A stretch of DNA of 64,000 nucleotides from Marixanthomonas spongiae (GTDB lineage: Bacteria; Bacteroidota; Bacteroidia; Flavobacteriales; Flavobacteriaceae), in NCBI RefSeq assembly GCF_003095375.1, contig NZ_QEHR01000001.1:485541-549540 (forward strand), written 5' to 3'. This document shows positions 26,229 to 35,351 of the stretch, piece by piece. The notes under the pieces are model-generated. The model was not told the origin of the DNA. It saw only the letters and a list, made by a program, of their open reading frames with translations, and did no database searches. A program made the translations under genes and the position numbers. Every line of letters begins with the position of its first letter. Within the stretch, counting starts at the first letter, position 1.

Positions 26229-26813
26229 ATGCTAAAAAACACTTCTAATTTGAAAAGAATAATCTGCATCTTAATTTTTTCATTTCTATTTTCATCTTGT
26301 TCCTCTAAATTAACTTACATCAAAGCGGAAGAAATTATAAATAAATATTACACAGCTCTTTCAGAAAAAGATATAAATTATCAAATTGAACAAGCGCCCG
26401 TTAGAACTATTAAGACAACATATGGAAGTAAGAATAAAGCCAGAAAGCATTTTGAAGATAAATTCCCGAAAGATAATAATGATACCACTATTCAGTATAC
26501 TGATATATCAAATCTGTTAGTTTCAAATCTGAAAAAATGTTTTGGAAGAAAAATACACATCGTGACTTATTCTACTCATTCAGCTCAATTCGCCCCATAT
26601 TTTAATGAAGACGCCAAGCAGTTTGTTGAAAAACAATATGGTAAAGAAAACTACTACTTTCATAAAAAGACGAAAATTTTAGAGATAACAAAAAGTGACA
26701 AAAAGGTAATTATATATGATAAAGACAGAAAGTGGAAAATCACAAGTTATGATTTTAAAAGTATTGAAAATGGTTATGGAGAGAAAGTCGCAAATTGCAT
26801 AATTAATCAGTAA
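26229..26813 (+). CDS. Hypothetical lipoprotein
   Basis: A 194-residue protein with a lipoprotein signal (IFSFLFSSCSS, Cys about 24). The mature part is rich in Lys, Tyr and Asn and has no motif I recognise; the C-terminal VIIYDKDRKWKITSYD looks like the last strands of an NTF2-like or cystatin-like fold. Base composition is more AT-rich than most neighbours, which may indicate recent acquisition. Confidence 0.7.
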   Translation: MLKNTSNLKRIICILIFSFLFSSCSSKLTYIKAEEIINKYYTALSEKDINYQIEQAPVRTIKTTYGSKNKARKHFEDKFPKDNNDTTIQYTDISNLLVSNLKKCFGRKIHIVTYSTHSAQFAPYFNEDAKQFVEKQYGKENYYFHKKTKILEITKSDKKVIIYDKDRKWKITSYDFKSIENGYGEKVANCIINQ

Positions 26814-26924
26814 GATAAAAAAAACTTACCTTAACCAAGTACAATCGCAAATTCGGCAAATTCGACTAGTTTTGAGCAATTTTCAATCCTAAATATAGCA
26901 TACATCACAATTAAAACCTATACA

Positions 26925-27353
26925 ATGAAAAAACTACTATTCTTAATCACTTTTTTCACCCTAACCACAGCCTTTGCCCAAACCGAAGCCGAAGACAAAG
27001 CCGCGATTTTAACCGTCATGAAAATGCAAGAAAAAGCATGGTCCAATAACGATCTAGAAGGTTTTATGCAAGGCTATTGGAAAAGTGATTCCTTAAAATT
27101 TTATGGCAGTAACGGCCTCACCAAAGGCTGGCAACAAACGTTGGACAACTATAAAAAAGGATATCCAACGAAAGAACATTCTGGTATGTTAAACTTTACC
27201 ATCAAGGACATTTCAAAAATTAGTGATGATAGTTATTGGGTCATGGGCGAATATCATTTAAAACGAAACCTAGGCGATGCCAATGGGGTGTTTATGATTA
27301 TTTTCAAAAAAATTAATGGCGAGTGGAAAATTGTGGCGGATACGAGTTGTTAA
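26925..27353 (+). CDS. Exported DUF4440/SnoaL-like protein
   Basis: A 142-residue protein with a Sec signal ending at AFAQ (19). The rest is an NTF2-like DUF4440 domain: KAAILTVMKMQEKAWSNNDL at the start and FKKINGEWKIVADTSC at the end. These small cone-shaped domains often bind ligands or form dimers. No catalytic residues can be assigned. Confidence 0.82.
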   Translation: MKKLLFLITFFTLTTAFAQTEAEDKAAILTVMKMQEKAWSNNDLEGFMQGYWKSDSLKFYGSNGLTKGWQQTLDNYKKGYPTKEHSGMLNFTIKDISKISDDSYWVMGEYHLKRNLGDANGVFMIIFKKINGEWKIVADTSC

Positions 27354-27400
27354 GTTATAAGTAGGTATTTGGTATTAATTTTTTAATAAGAATAAAAAAA

Positions 27401-27985
27401 ATGAAGAAGCTTACTTTAATAGTTTTATTAATAAACATTCCTTTATTGGGACAAACAAGTTTGAGTGAATTTTCAGTTAGTGGAAATCTCAAAGTATATT
27501 TTGGAAGTGAATCAATCTCGCCAAAATTTGCCTCAATAGTTTTACTTCCTAACAATCACATTACGGAAATTGATAGTTTAGGAAATTACAAATTTGACAA
27601 CCTAAAAAGTGGAACATACAAAATAATGGTTATTGACTATAATCCGAATCCTAAAAAATTTAGATTTGAAATCGACTCATCTTCAATTTCAGATTTTAAT
27701 TTAATTGTAGATGCAAATTGTGAAGTTAGTAAAGAGATCGCCGAACAAGATATTCAAAATGACAAACCAAGGTTGCTTTTAATTAGCGGTATAGCACCTT
27801 ATGTATCTTTTGAAGACAATAAGTTCGCTAAAAAATATGGAATTATTTTCCAAGATTTTGGTGATACGCCACCAGCAGAAAACTGTGTAAAACAATATAA
27901 TAGTACAGTTTTTGACTTTTTAGATAAAAAGTTTGGAAAAAAGTGGAGAGAAGAGGTAAGGGATGATGTTATCGGACTAAAATAA
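27401..27985 (+). CDS. Exported protein with carboxypeptidase-regulatory-like domain
   Basis: A 194-residue protein with a signal peptide ending near LLGQ. Residues about 28-95 form a carboxypeptidase-regulatory-like beta sandwich (SIVLLPNNHITEIDSLGNYKF, LKSGTYKIMVIDY). The second half has no known domain and ends in a basic helix (FDFLDKKFGKKWREEVRDDV). Similar small proteins are common beside DUF4440 genes in Bacteroidota. Function unknown. Confidence 0.72.
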   Translation: MKKLTLIVLLINIPLLGQTSLSEFSVSGNLKVYFGSESISPKFASIVLLPNNHITEIDSLGNYKFDNLKSGTYKIMVIDYNPNPKKFRFEIDSSSISDFNLIVDANCEVSKEIAEQDIQNDKPRLLLISGIAPYVSFEDNKFAKKYGIIFQDFGDTPPAENCVKQYNSTVFDFLDKKFGKKWREEVRDDVIGLK

Positions 27986-28013
27986 GTTGCCTCTGCTTAC
28001 TGAATACTGAAAT

Positions 28014-29009
28014 TTAGTTTCCCTTTACCCGTTCCCAAAGATCAGCCAACAATTTTTTGGCATCATCCCTGTTTTTGGGTTCTTCAACAACGTTTACACC
28101 TTTTGAAGTTGGCTCTAACCGGTAGCTAAACGCATATTTTTCGGTTTGTGGGTCCACGCTCAGTAACCCAAAACGTAAATCGTTAAAATAAATTTGGTTT
28201 TCCTTTTCAGAAATGGCGTACCAACCATTGGAAATCGCAATAAGACGCTGTACTTTATTTTCTTTCTTTAAATCGCCTAAGGCTGCATGATTCTTGGGAT
28301 GCCTATAAAACTGAATGGGTTTGCTATCAAAAAAAGAGTAATCGCCAATTAAAAAAGCATCGTCCACCTCAACATTGGCGGTCCAAAGAATGGTGTTAAA
28401 CGGACTCGGTTTGGTTTCAACAGCTTTGTAGGCAATGTTTTGTTGGTTCAATGCGTTGGTAAATTTATGATATGTAATTCCTTTTAAGATCAAGGTGATC
28501 GCCATATAACCACTACTTATTATCAGGCCAGCATTGTTTATTTTACGGCGTTTTTCAGTTCCCCGTTTCAAGAAAGCCGCCCAGATCACACATATTAAAA
28601 ACGGCAATGTATATAATGGATCGATCACAAATATATTTTTGTACGCCAAGCGAAGGTCAAAAGGCCAAAACAGTTGCGTGCCCCAAGTGGTATGCGCATC
28701 GAGCAACGGATGCGTGATAAAACACATAAACCACAACCAGTACCATTGTTTAAACGTAGCACGTTTTTCGTATAAGGAAGTAAGCCAAGCAAAAAAACCG
28801 CCAAAAACCACCGAAAACACAATGGAATGCGTAAACCCACGGTGCATTTCCAAAGCGGTGACCGTATCAACAAAATTGCTGGACAACACATCCAAGTCTG
28901 GAATGGTGCCGGCGATGGCTCCGTACAACATGGCTTTGTTGCCCATGGTTTTTCCAAGGGTGGCTTCCCCTACCGCGGCGCCTAATACAATTTGGGTCAA
29001 TGAATCCAT
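28014..29009 (-). CDS. Membrane metal-dependent hydrolase, YdjM/DUF457 family
   Basis: A 331-residue integral membrane protein. The family motif is clear: MDSLTQIVLGAAVGEATLG, PDLDVLS, HRGFTHS and HPLLDAHTTWGTQ supply His/Asp metal ligands. About four or five helices follow, then a soluble C-terminal part. The family is annotated as inner-membrane hydrolase, LexA-controlled in E. coli (YdjM), and its substrate is unknown. Confidence 0.85.
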   Translation of the reverse strand: MDSLTQIVLGAAVGEATLGKTMGNKAMLYGAIAGTIPDLDVLSSNFVDTVTALEMHRGFTHSIVFSVVFGGFFAWLTSLYEKRATFKQWYWLWFMCFITHPLLDAHTTWGTQLFWPFDLRLAYKNIFVIDPLYTLPFLICVIWAAFLKRGTEKRRKINNAGLIISSGYMAITLILKGITYHKFTNALNQQNIAYKAVETKPSPFNTILWTANVEVDDAFLIGDYSFFDSKPIQFYRHPKNHAALGDLKKENKVQRLIAISNGWYAISEKENQIYFNDLRFGLLSVDPQTEKYAFSYRLEPTSKGVNVVEEPKNRDDAKKLLADLWERVKGN

Positions 29010-29051
29010 TCAATAATTAATTTATACTTACTAAGAAATTTCAAAAAGAGG

Positions 29052-29069
29052 TTTCGACTGCGCTCAACC
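29052..29069. repeat. Short dispersed intergenic sequence
   Basis: TTTCGACTGCGCTCAACC is a sequence I recognise as frequent between genes in Flavobacteriia. Here it sits in the 170-bp gap before the MutS-like gene. Only one copy is in the window, so repeat status rests on recollection. Confidence 0.3.
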
Positions 29070-29179
29070 AGACAAAGATAATCCACTTATTTTTTTACCT
29101 CTTTCTTTATAAACGTTTATAAAAATTTTCTGCTTTTGTAATTTGTTTTTTGAATATTGGAATTTTCCCCGTAAGGGGT

Positions 29180-30952
29180 CTAATCAACAATTTCCATTTT
29201 CTTCAGCAGAAAAGAGGCATTCATATTTTGGCAAATTCCGGGTTTGAAGGTGTAATCAAAAAACAGCTCGTCATCTTCAATCCGGGCATCGAAAAAGTAG
29301 TTTTTTACCTGCGGGATGCTTTCAGAAACTTCACACAAACTTAAATCGTGCGTGGCAATGATTCCTGTGGCGTTTCCAGCGACTAATTTCTCCACAAACT
29401 TTTTAGAACCAATCGCTTTATCGGTGCTATTGGTGCCTTTTAATATTTCGTCCAGAATAATAAAGTATTTATCGGTTTTAATTTTTTCAACAATAAATTT
29501 TAACCGTTTCAGCTCACTGAAAAAGTACGACTCGTCGTCCGTTAAACTATCGGTCGTCCGCATACTGGTAATGAGTTTAATGGGTTGATACGTCGATTTT
29601 GTGGCACAAACCGGAAGCCCCACATTTGCCATGACAATTTGCAAAGCGACCGTACGTAAAAAGGTGCTTTTCCCCGCCATGTTAGCACCGGTGACAATAA
29701 AAAATTCTTCCGAAGCTATTTTAAAATCATTTCGCACCAACTTGTTAGGGTCTAACAACGGGTGTCCGGCGCCATCTGCTTGCAATTGTGTATTCGAAGT
29801 TGCAATTGATGGAAAAACGTGATGCGGATGGTTAAAAACGTAATTGGCCAAGGTGTTGTAGGCATCAAAGAAAACAATGCTATCTATCCATTTCTCAACG
29901 TGTTCGCTATGTTCTGAAATCCATTTTTCGATATTGTACGATTGCCTAAGGTCGCGCAACATAAAACCATTGGCAACAACGCCCACCAAAAGGTTGCTAC
30001 GTTGGTCCAATGCATCCAAGTGCTTGGCAAATTGTTTTAAGATGGTAGAGGCTTTTTCGGTTTCGCTTACAACGGTTTTCTTTTTTTCGGAAAGTAAACT
30101 ACTGCTGAAATCTTCTGTTTCAATTTCCAATAACAACTTATGAAACTGTTCAAACGTACTTTGTATTTTAGCCGTATGCTGTGATAAATCGTTTACTTTT
30201 TTCAAATAGCGTCCGCTAATAACAAGGCCGAGCAAAAACCAGCCGAACACAATATATCCCGAAATAAAACCTGAAAAATAGGCGACTAAAAGACCCAATG
30301 AAATAATAGAAAAAACGGTAGAACCCACTTTTATCCAATTCGGGACAAAGCTTTTATAACTGTTCAACCAATTTAAAACAGTGTTTGCTGAAACTTCCGT
30401 TTTTACCAACGAAGCCACCGCCGAAAAATGCTGTCGCCACGTTGCCTTTTTAGCTAATTCTTGAATGGCTTCTTGTTTCTTGGTGATGTTATCAATATCG
30501 TTTTCAGTAAGCAGATGCGCCAAGTGGTCTGAACCACTTTCCAAAGCCGTTCTATTGATATATTGGTAAAAAGAACCTCTTCCGAACAAATCAATATCCT
30601 GACTAAATTCATGCTCCGGATTTTTATAGCTGTCTCCATCCGGCAAATGATGGAAGGCTCTGTTAAGCACTTCCAGTTCAACGTTATTGGTTTCAAGCAA
30701 GGCTTTGGTAACATCACGTTTGTACTGTAAATTACTATGACGTGACACCAAAAACACAAACAGCGCAATGCCTCCCAAGATGATGGCGATTACAAGTTTT
30801 GTGTTTCCGAAGGTAAAATAAACCCCTGCGCACAACGCCAAAAAAACCAACAATCGAAACGTTCCGGAAAAGGCTAGTTGCTTTTTAAGGGTTTTAAGGG
30901 TTTCGGTATGTTTGGTTATCTGTTCTTTATAAAACGATTCGGGTTTCTTCAT
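29180..30952 (-). CDS. Membrane-anchored MutS-like ATPase
   Basis: A 590-residue protein with two pairs of hydrophobic helices (about 31-70 and 205-245), a MutS core-like helical region, and a MutS ATPase domain. Walker A is TGANMAGKSTFLRTV; Walker B is FIILDEILKGTNSTDK, followed by the conserved ATHDL. The mismatch-recognition and connector domains of MutS are absent. This is not the repair MutS; membrane anchoring suggests an unknown role, for example at DNA near the membrane. It ends the minus-strand run that begins with hemW. Confidence 0.88.
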   Translation of the reverse strand: MKKPESFYKEQITKHTETLKTLKKQLAFSGTFRLLVFLALCAGVYFTFGNTKLVIAIILGGIALFVFLVSRHSNLQYKRDVTKALLETNNVELEVLNRAFHHLPDGDSYKNPEHEFSQDIDLFGRGSFYQYINRTALESGSDHLAHLLTENDIDNITKKQEAIQELAKKATWRQHFSAVASLVKTEVSANTVLNWLNSYKSFVPNWIKVGSTVFSIISLGLLVAYFSGFISGYIVFGWFLLGLVISGRYLKKVNDLSQHTAKIQSTFEQFHKLLLEIETEDFSSSLLSEKKKTVVSETEKASTILKQFAKHLDALDQRSNLLVGVVANGFMLRDLRQSYNIEKWISEHSEHVEKWIDSIVFFDAYNTLANYVFNHPHHVFPSIATSNTQLQADGAGHPLLDPNKLVRNDFKIASEEFFIVTGANMAGKSTFLRTVALQIVMANVGLPVCATKSTYQPIKLITSMRTTDSLTDDESYFFSELKRLKFIVEKIKTDKYFIILDEILKGTNSTDKAIGSKKFVEKLVAGNATGIIATHDLSLCEVSESIPQVKNYFFDARIEDDELFFDYTFKPGICQNMNASFLLKKMEIVD

Positions 30953-30960
30953 TTTTCTTT

Positions 30961-31320
30961 TTATAGCTTTTCTAATTCCGCTTGTACTTTTTTTGTCAAT
31001 CCTTGCACTACCAAATTATACGAATGGTCAATTAATTCTAGTAGCAAATCAGCAGGAATGTTGCGTTCCAATTCGACGGTGTTCCAATGTTTTTTGCTCA
31101 TATGATAACCGGCTGTGATAAGTCCATCGTATTCCTCTCTCAATTCTATGGCGCGTTCTGGGTCACATTTTAAGTTGGCGGTAGCGGGCATTTTTTCCAA
31201 AGCACATAACGCAAACATCTTATCCATTACTTTAAACACCAACACATCTGGACCAAACGGCAAGGATTCGGTCACGCCTTTTTTTGACAGACAATACTCT
31301 CGGAATGCTTCAATATGCAT
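30961..31320 (-). CDS. MmcQ/YjbR family protein
   Basis: A 119-residue small protein of the YjbR/MmcQ superfamily, which has a CyaY-like DNA-binding fold. LPFGPDVLVFKVMDKMFAL and MSKKHWNTVEL are the typical strand and loop motifs. I use the ATG giving MHIEAFREYC, because the codon three positions earlier is TTG. It lies 8 nt from the MutS-like gene and directly follows the transglutaminase-like gene. Confidence 0.88.
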   Translation of the reverse strand: MHIEAFREYCLSKKGVTESLPFGPDVLVFKVMDKMFALCALEKMPATANLKCDPERAIELREEYDGLITAGYHMSKKHWNTVELERNIPADLLLELIDHSYNLVVQGLTKKVQAELEKL

Positions 31321-31321
31321 A

Positions 31322-32281
31322 CTAATCAATTTTATAGCCTAACGCTGGTTGGTCGTCAAAATAGATTAAAAGTGTGGAAACACCTAATTGCAAAGGAACT
31401 TTAAAGTTGATGACATTCGCTTCTTTTTTAATTTCTGAAATAACAATCGGCTCCTTTCCGAAGGAATACGAAATACTTGAAGGATTACTATTTCGAATTT
31501 GAAAATCAATAATCCCATCATCATCTTCCGAAGAAATAACGCCAGTTAACGGTTTTTCCACGTCTTCCCTTCGTAGCGTTTCCGGAATGATAATCGGCAT
31601 ATTGGCAAATACTTCCTTTGAGATTACCGCATCGATCAACGCATCTTCATATAGCGCCGGATAATGCGTTTTAAAAAACAGTTTAGGGGGTGTTTTATAA
31701 TAAAAATAGGTTGGCTCTTTTATAAATTTTCCATTGTATTTTCCAGCGCCCCACGTGGGATCGAACAGATATTGCTTTCCATCAATGGTGGCGATGTTCC
31801 ACATGTGGTTTTTTTTAAACGGACGGCCAATATCATTAAAACTGGCTTTGATATCGCCACGCACCAAGTAGTTTTTAATTCCCTGAAGTTCACATAAACG
31901 TTCAAAAAGCATCGCATAGCCTTCACAAACGGCGATTCCTTTTTGTAAAGTACGTTCGATTATTTTTTTGCGGGTGGCTTCTTCCTTTTGGTTGCGCTCC
32001 CTAAAATTTTTAAAGTTATAATTGAATTTTTTGTATTCCGAAGGTTCATACGCCACATTGTTTACAATCCACGTATAAATGGCGCGGACCTTATCTTCTT
32101 CGGAAGTAAAATCGCGGGAGATAAATTTTGAAAGCTGTTCTGGGTTGTCAAACTTTTTAGGATATAACTGAATGGTGGCGGCTACCTGTTCGTAGTTTTG
32201 GGCTTTTGCAGAAAATAAAACGCTCCAAAAAAGCAAGCAGAAAACTATCAAATTTAAATATGAATACCGCTTACTTTTCAC
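31322..32281 (-). CDS. Exported transglutaminase-like protein
   Basis: A 319-residue protein with a signal peptide ending at AKAQ (28). The transglutaminase-like core has the triad Cys (AVCEGYAMLFERL), His (NHMWNIATID) and Asp (YLFDPTWGAG). The remaining C-terminus is beta-rich. Such proteins in bacteria are usually peptidase- or amidase-like rather than crosslinking. Its start overlaps the DUF4230 gene's end by 11 nt. A second protein of this type is encoded at 39986-40654. Confidence 0.88.
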   Translation of the reverse strand: MKSKRYSYLNLIVFCLLFWSVLFSAKAQNYEQVAATIQLYPKKFDNPEQLSKFISRDFTSEEDKVRAIYTWIVNNVAYEPSEYKKFNYNFKNFRERNQKEEATRKKIIERTLQKGIAVCEGYAMLFERLCELQGIKNYLVRGDIKASFNDIGRPFKKNHMWNIATIDGKQYLFDPTWGAGKYNGKFIKEPTYFYYKTPPKLFFKTHYPALYEDALIDAVISKEVFANMPIIIPETLRREDVEKPLTGVISSEDDDGIIDFQIRNSNPSSISYSFGKEPIVISEIKKEANVINFKVPLQLGVSTLLIYFDDQPALGYKID

Positions 32282-32897
32282 TTCTTTCTGAAATTTTTTC
32301 CTGAGCGTTGCGATCTGTTTCCAAAGCCGAATAATCCAGTTTCCAATTGATGGTTTCCACTAGTTTTTCCATCAGTTTTATGGTTTCCATCGCTTGATTG
32401 GATGCTTCGAGCAACAAACCACTGCTTGGCACTTTATCTATAATATGTTGTTTGGCTTCGCGGTTTATGTCGGTTAAATCGGATGACGTAAAGGGGTTTG
32501 CCCAACCTTCGCGCTTATCGTAATATTTAAAGTCGGTTTCGATGGTCATCAGTTCGGGTTGGGGGAAGTTGGTGAGGGTGATGGTTTTATTTTTGGTGTC
32601 GGCATTCATATTGATTTTCGTAAGATCGAAACCAACATGTGCTTTCGCTTCAATTAAAATAAGCGCTTTTTTCTTTCCCAAAATCACGTTTAGCCACTTG
32701 TCTTTTACGCTTTCGTAGTGATAGATTTCAGAAAAATCGCCTTCCACCGTAATAAACTTACAGACACTGCGAATGCGCTCCATCAATACCACCGACTGCG
32801 AATGCACTTTCTCTTTTTTCCGTGAACCTACAAACCAAGAGAAAATGAAGTACGCCACTACGGCTCCGGCGGCCAAGCCTATAAAAAGTAATTCCAT
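32271..32897 (-). CDS. DUF4230 membrane-anchored protein
   Basis: A 208-residue protein with one N-terminal transmembrane helix (3-22) followed by a basic stop sequence. The body fits DUF4230: FITVEGDFSEIYHYES, KKALILIEAKAHVGFDLTKI and the late helix-rich end. The family is frequent in Bacteroidota and Firmicutes with no assigned function. It is the fourth gene of the minus-strand run. Confidence 0.85.
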   Translation of the reverse strand: MELLFIGLAAGAVVAYFIFSWFVGSRKKEKVHSQSVVLMERIRSVCKFITVEGDFSEIYHYESVKDKWLNVILGKKKALILIEAKAHVGFDLTKINMNADTKNKTITLTNFPQPELMTIETDFKYYDKREGWANPFTSSDLTDINREAKQHIIDKVPSSGLLLEASNQAMETIKLMEKLVETINWKLDYSALETDRNAQEKISERSEK

Positions 32898-32898
32898 A

Positions 32899-33252
32899 TT
32901 AGTTGTTTCCTATGCTTCCTAAATGTGTGTTTTTAAAACTATCTGGATATTTTAAGCCATACCCAAAAATCCGATCCATTGCTGAATGGGAAAACAAAAT
33001 AACCCCTATTAAGGTACAAATTTCGCCAAAATAAAGTATTCCCACTACAATTAACAGGATTGCGATTGCTTTGTGATGAAATAAATTATACGTAACCGCT
33101 CCCATTCTCGGGTTTATGGTATACCCTAACATACCAATATCGGGCACTAACAATAAGGCTGGAAAAACCCACCACGAGAAATCCAATTGCGAGAACAAGA
33201 AGATTCCGAATATAAATTGAGCAAGCTCTTCAATTTTAAGGATTGTTTTCAT
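32899..33252 (-). CDS. DUF4260 small membrane protein
   Basis: A 117-residue protein with four hydrophobic helices and the family motif LLVPDIGMLGYTINPRMGA, YNLFHHK and SAMDRIFGYGLKY. Function unknown. It starts on the base before the end of the cyclase-like gene's spacing, so the genes are tightly packed in one transcript. Confidence 0.88.
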   Translation of the reverse strand: MKTILKIEELAQFIFGIFLFSQLDFSWWVFPALLLVPDIGMLGYTINPRMGAVTYNLFHHKAIAILLIVVGILYFGEICTLIGVILFSHSAMDRIFGYGLKYPDSFKNTHLGSIGNN

Positions 33253-33999
33253 CTAAATATATTTATACAAAACCGGTTTACTGGGCGACGCATCGTTATG
33301 AAACGACGCTATTTGCAGGTTGAGCAAATAGCTTCCGTCTTTCACCTGGTTGGGCACGTAAATAAATTCGGTTATGGTAGTTTTGTGCCTTGGCTTTTCA
33401 GGATAATTCCAAAAAGCTTTGTGCGCCAACAGTTTTCCCTCGTCTTTTTCTTTATCTACTGAAGGTAAATCGATCAAGAGATGTTGTACGCCTTTTTCAC
33501 GTAACAACAACGCGGCCTCTTCGTGCAAATAAGGCCAATTGGTGCGCGACCACTGCTTTTCTTTTTTTTCTGAAGTATTTGGCAACGTCCTAATGACAAC
33601 CGCTTCGGGGTTTTTATCTTTTAGTGCCACTTCAATTTCGCAAACCGGTATAATTTCATCATCGCCTATTTTTTCGGGAACGACCGAAATCACTTCCGCC
33701 GAAAAAAAGAAGGTCTTCAATACTTCGTTTATTGAATGGAATTCTTTTGAAATATGCCCCACACATTCCGTATGCGTTCCGTGGGCGTGCGGATTAAAGG
33801 CAATGTTATTGAAATTAACCGAAGCCCCTTCGCTTACTTTCGCCACCCAATCGTCCATTTTAACGGGTTTGATTTTAGGCGGTTGTAAATACCAGGCTTC
33901 CGGGTTTTTTTCTGAAGCCCGCAAAGGAATCGAAAGGTCTAAAGGCTTCGAAAGATCGATTGTTTTTAATGTTCCGTCTATGTTAAAAGTGGCGCGCAA
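33253..33999 (-). CDS. Cyclase family protein (kynurenine-formamidase-like)
   Basis: A 248-residue metal-dependent hydrolase of the cyclase family. FNPHAHGTHTECVGHI is the HxGTHxD-type metal motif, here with Glu after ThrHis. Members open N-formylkynurenine, isatin or similar rings. No tryptophan catabolism genes are near, so the substrate is open. It directly follows hemW on the minus strand. Confidence 0.82.
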   Translation of the reverse strand: MRATFNIDGTLKTIDLSKPLDLSIPLRASEKNPEAWYLQPPKIKPVKMDDWVAKVSEGASVNFNNIAFNPHAHGTHTECVGHISKEFHSINEVLKTFFFSAEVISVVPEKIGDDEIIPVCEIEVALKDKNPEAVVIRTLPNTSEKKEKQWSRTNWPYLHEEAALLLREKGVQHLLIDLPSVDKEKDEGKLLAHKAFWNYPEKPRHKTTITEFIYVPNQVKDGSYLLNLQIASFHNDASPSKPVLYKYI

Positions 34000-34042
34000 G
34001 TACTTGGTTTTTAAAAATGTAATATACGATTCTATTGTGAGA

Positions 34043-35167
34043 TTAATCTGTTAAAAACAAATCGGACGCGATGCCATCGCTTAAAAACTTCCCTTTTTTG
34101 GAAACTTTAAGCGAATTGTCTGCTATTATAAGCATTCCTTTTTTTAAATGCTCATTAGCTTGCTCTAGCGCATACTCTTTGTATTTTCTTCCGAAAGAAT
34201 CTTCCAATTTATCCAACGAAACTCCCCATTTGGTACGCAGACCGGTCATAATGTATTCGTTGTAACGGTCTTTTACAGATAAAGTTTCCTGCTCCTGTGG
34301 AAGTTTCCCAGCTGCAATGGCCTTGATGTATTTGGTGTTGTTGGCCACATTCCAACTACGGATTTTGCCATCAAATCCATGTGCTGATGGACCAATACCC
34401 AAATACGGTTTTCCTTGCCAGTAGGCGGTATTGTTTCGAGAGTGATAGCCGGGTTTTCCAAAGTTTGAAAATTCGTAGTTTTCAAATCCGGCGATTTCGG
34501 TTTCTTTGAGCAGCGTTTTGTAATGCGCTTCAGCCACGGCATCTTCAACGGGCAGAACAATCCCTTTTTCGATGAATTTTTTTAAAGCGGTTCTTGGTTC
34601 TACCGTCAAGGCATAACATGATAAATGTGGAATATTAAGTGAAATGGCGGTATGCAAGTTTTGTTTCCAACGGTCGTTGGTCATTCCAGGAATACCATAA
34701 ATTAGGTCGATGCTTATATTATTAAAGTGTTTTTTTGCTTCTTCAATGCACAGAAAAGCTTCTTTTTCATTGTGGGCGCGGTTCATTAAGGTTAAATCTG
34801 CTTCAAAAAAAGACTGGACGCCAATGCTTAACCGGTTTATTGGACTGTTTGCTATGGTTTCAATTTGGTTCTTTGTTAAATCGTCTGGGTTGGCTTCAAG
34901 GGTGATTTCAGCATCGGGAGCTACCGTAAAATTTTTAAATATCGTTTCAAACAGCTGCTTTAATTCTTCTGAAGTAAGCAATGACGGTGTTCCGCCACCA
35001 AAATAAATAGTCTGGACGGTTTCAGTTACTTCTTTTTTCCGAAGGATTAATTCTTTGCATAACGCATCGACCATTGCTCCTTTTTTCTTCACGGATGTCG
35101 AAAAATGAAAATCGCAATAATGACACGCTTGTTTACAAAAAGGAATATGTAGGTAAATTCCGCTCAT
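34043..35167 (-). CDS. hemW: HemW-type radical SAM protein
   Basis: A 374-residue radical SAM enzyme with CKQACHYCDFHFS near the N-terminus, where CxxxCxxC binds the 4Fe-4S cluster, and GGGTPSLL for SAM binding. The C-terminal HemN-like domain follows (YLGIGPSAHGFDG, TGLRTKWGVSLD). HemW is a heme chaperone, often annotated as oxygen-independent coproporphyrinogen oxidase. The single Cys before the triad that HemN needs is not present as in HemN, favouring HemW. It is the first gene of the minus-strand run. Confidence 0.9.
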   Translation of the reverse strand: MSGIYLHIPFCKQACHYCDFHFSTSVKKKGAMVDALCKELILRKKEVTETVQTIYFGGGTPSLLTSEELKQLFETIFKNFTVAPDAEITLEANPDDLTKNQIETIANSPINRLSIGVQSFFEADLTLMNRAHNEKEAFLCIEEAKKHFNNISIDLIYGIPGMTNDRWKQNLHTAISLNIPHLSCYALTVEPRTALKKFIEKGIVLPVEDAVAEAHYKTLLKETEIAGFENYEFSNFGKPGYHSRNNTAYWQGKPYLGIGPSAHGFDGKIRSWNVANNTKYIKAIAAGKLPQEQETLSVKDRYNEYIMTGLRTKWGVSLDKLEDSFGRKYKEYALEQANEHLKKGMLIIADNSLKVSKKGKFLSDGIASDLFLTD

Positions 35168-35256
35168 TGAATACTAAAAAGGATTCTATTGTTGTTTTTG
35201 GCAAAAATACGCTATATTTTACGGCAATGCAGGTCTAAACACCTTAGATTTAGAAA

Positions 35257-35289
35257 AGACCTCACCGATTTTTGAAACCTGTGAAGTCT
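35257..35289. repeat. 33-bp palindromic element, copy 4
   Basis: Arms AGACCTCAC and GTGAAGTCT (one mismatch) flank a 15-bp core that matches copy 3 well (TTTGAAA). It lies between the divergent hemW and ion-channel genes. Confidence 0.72.
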
Positions 35290-35351
35290 AAAATCACATT
35301 ACTTTTTTAACACTGGCTGGAATAAAAATACAATCAACAAATCATTTTTTT

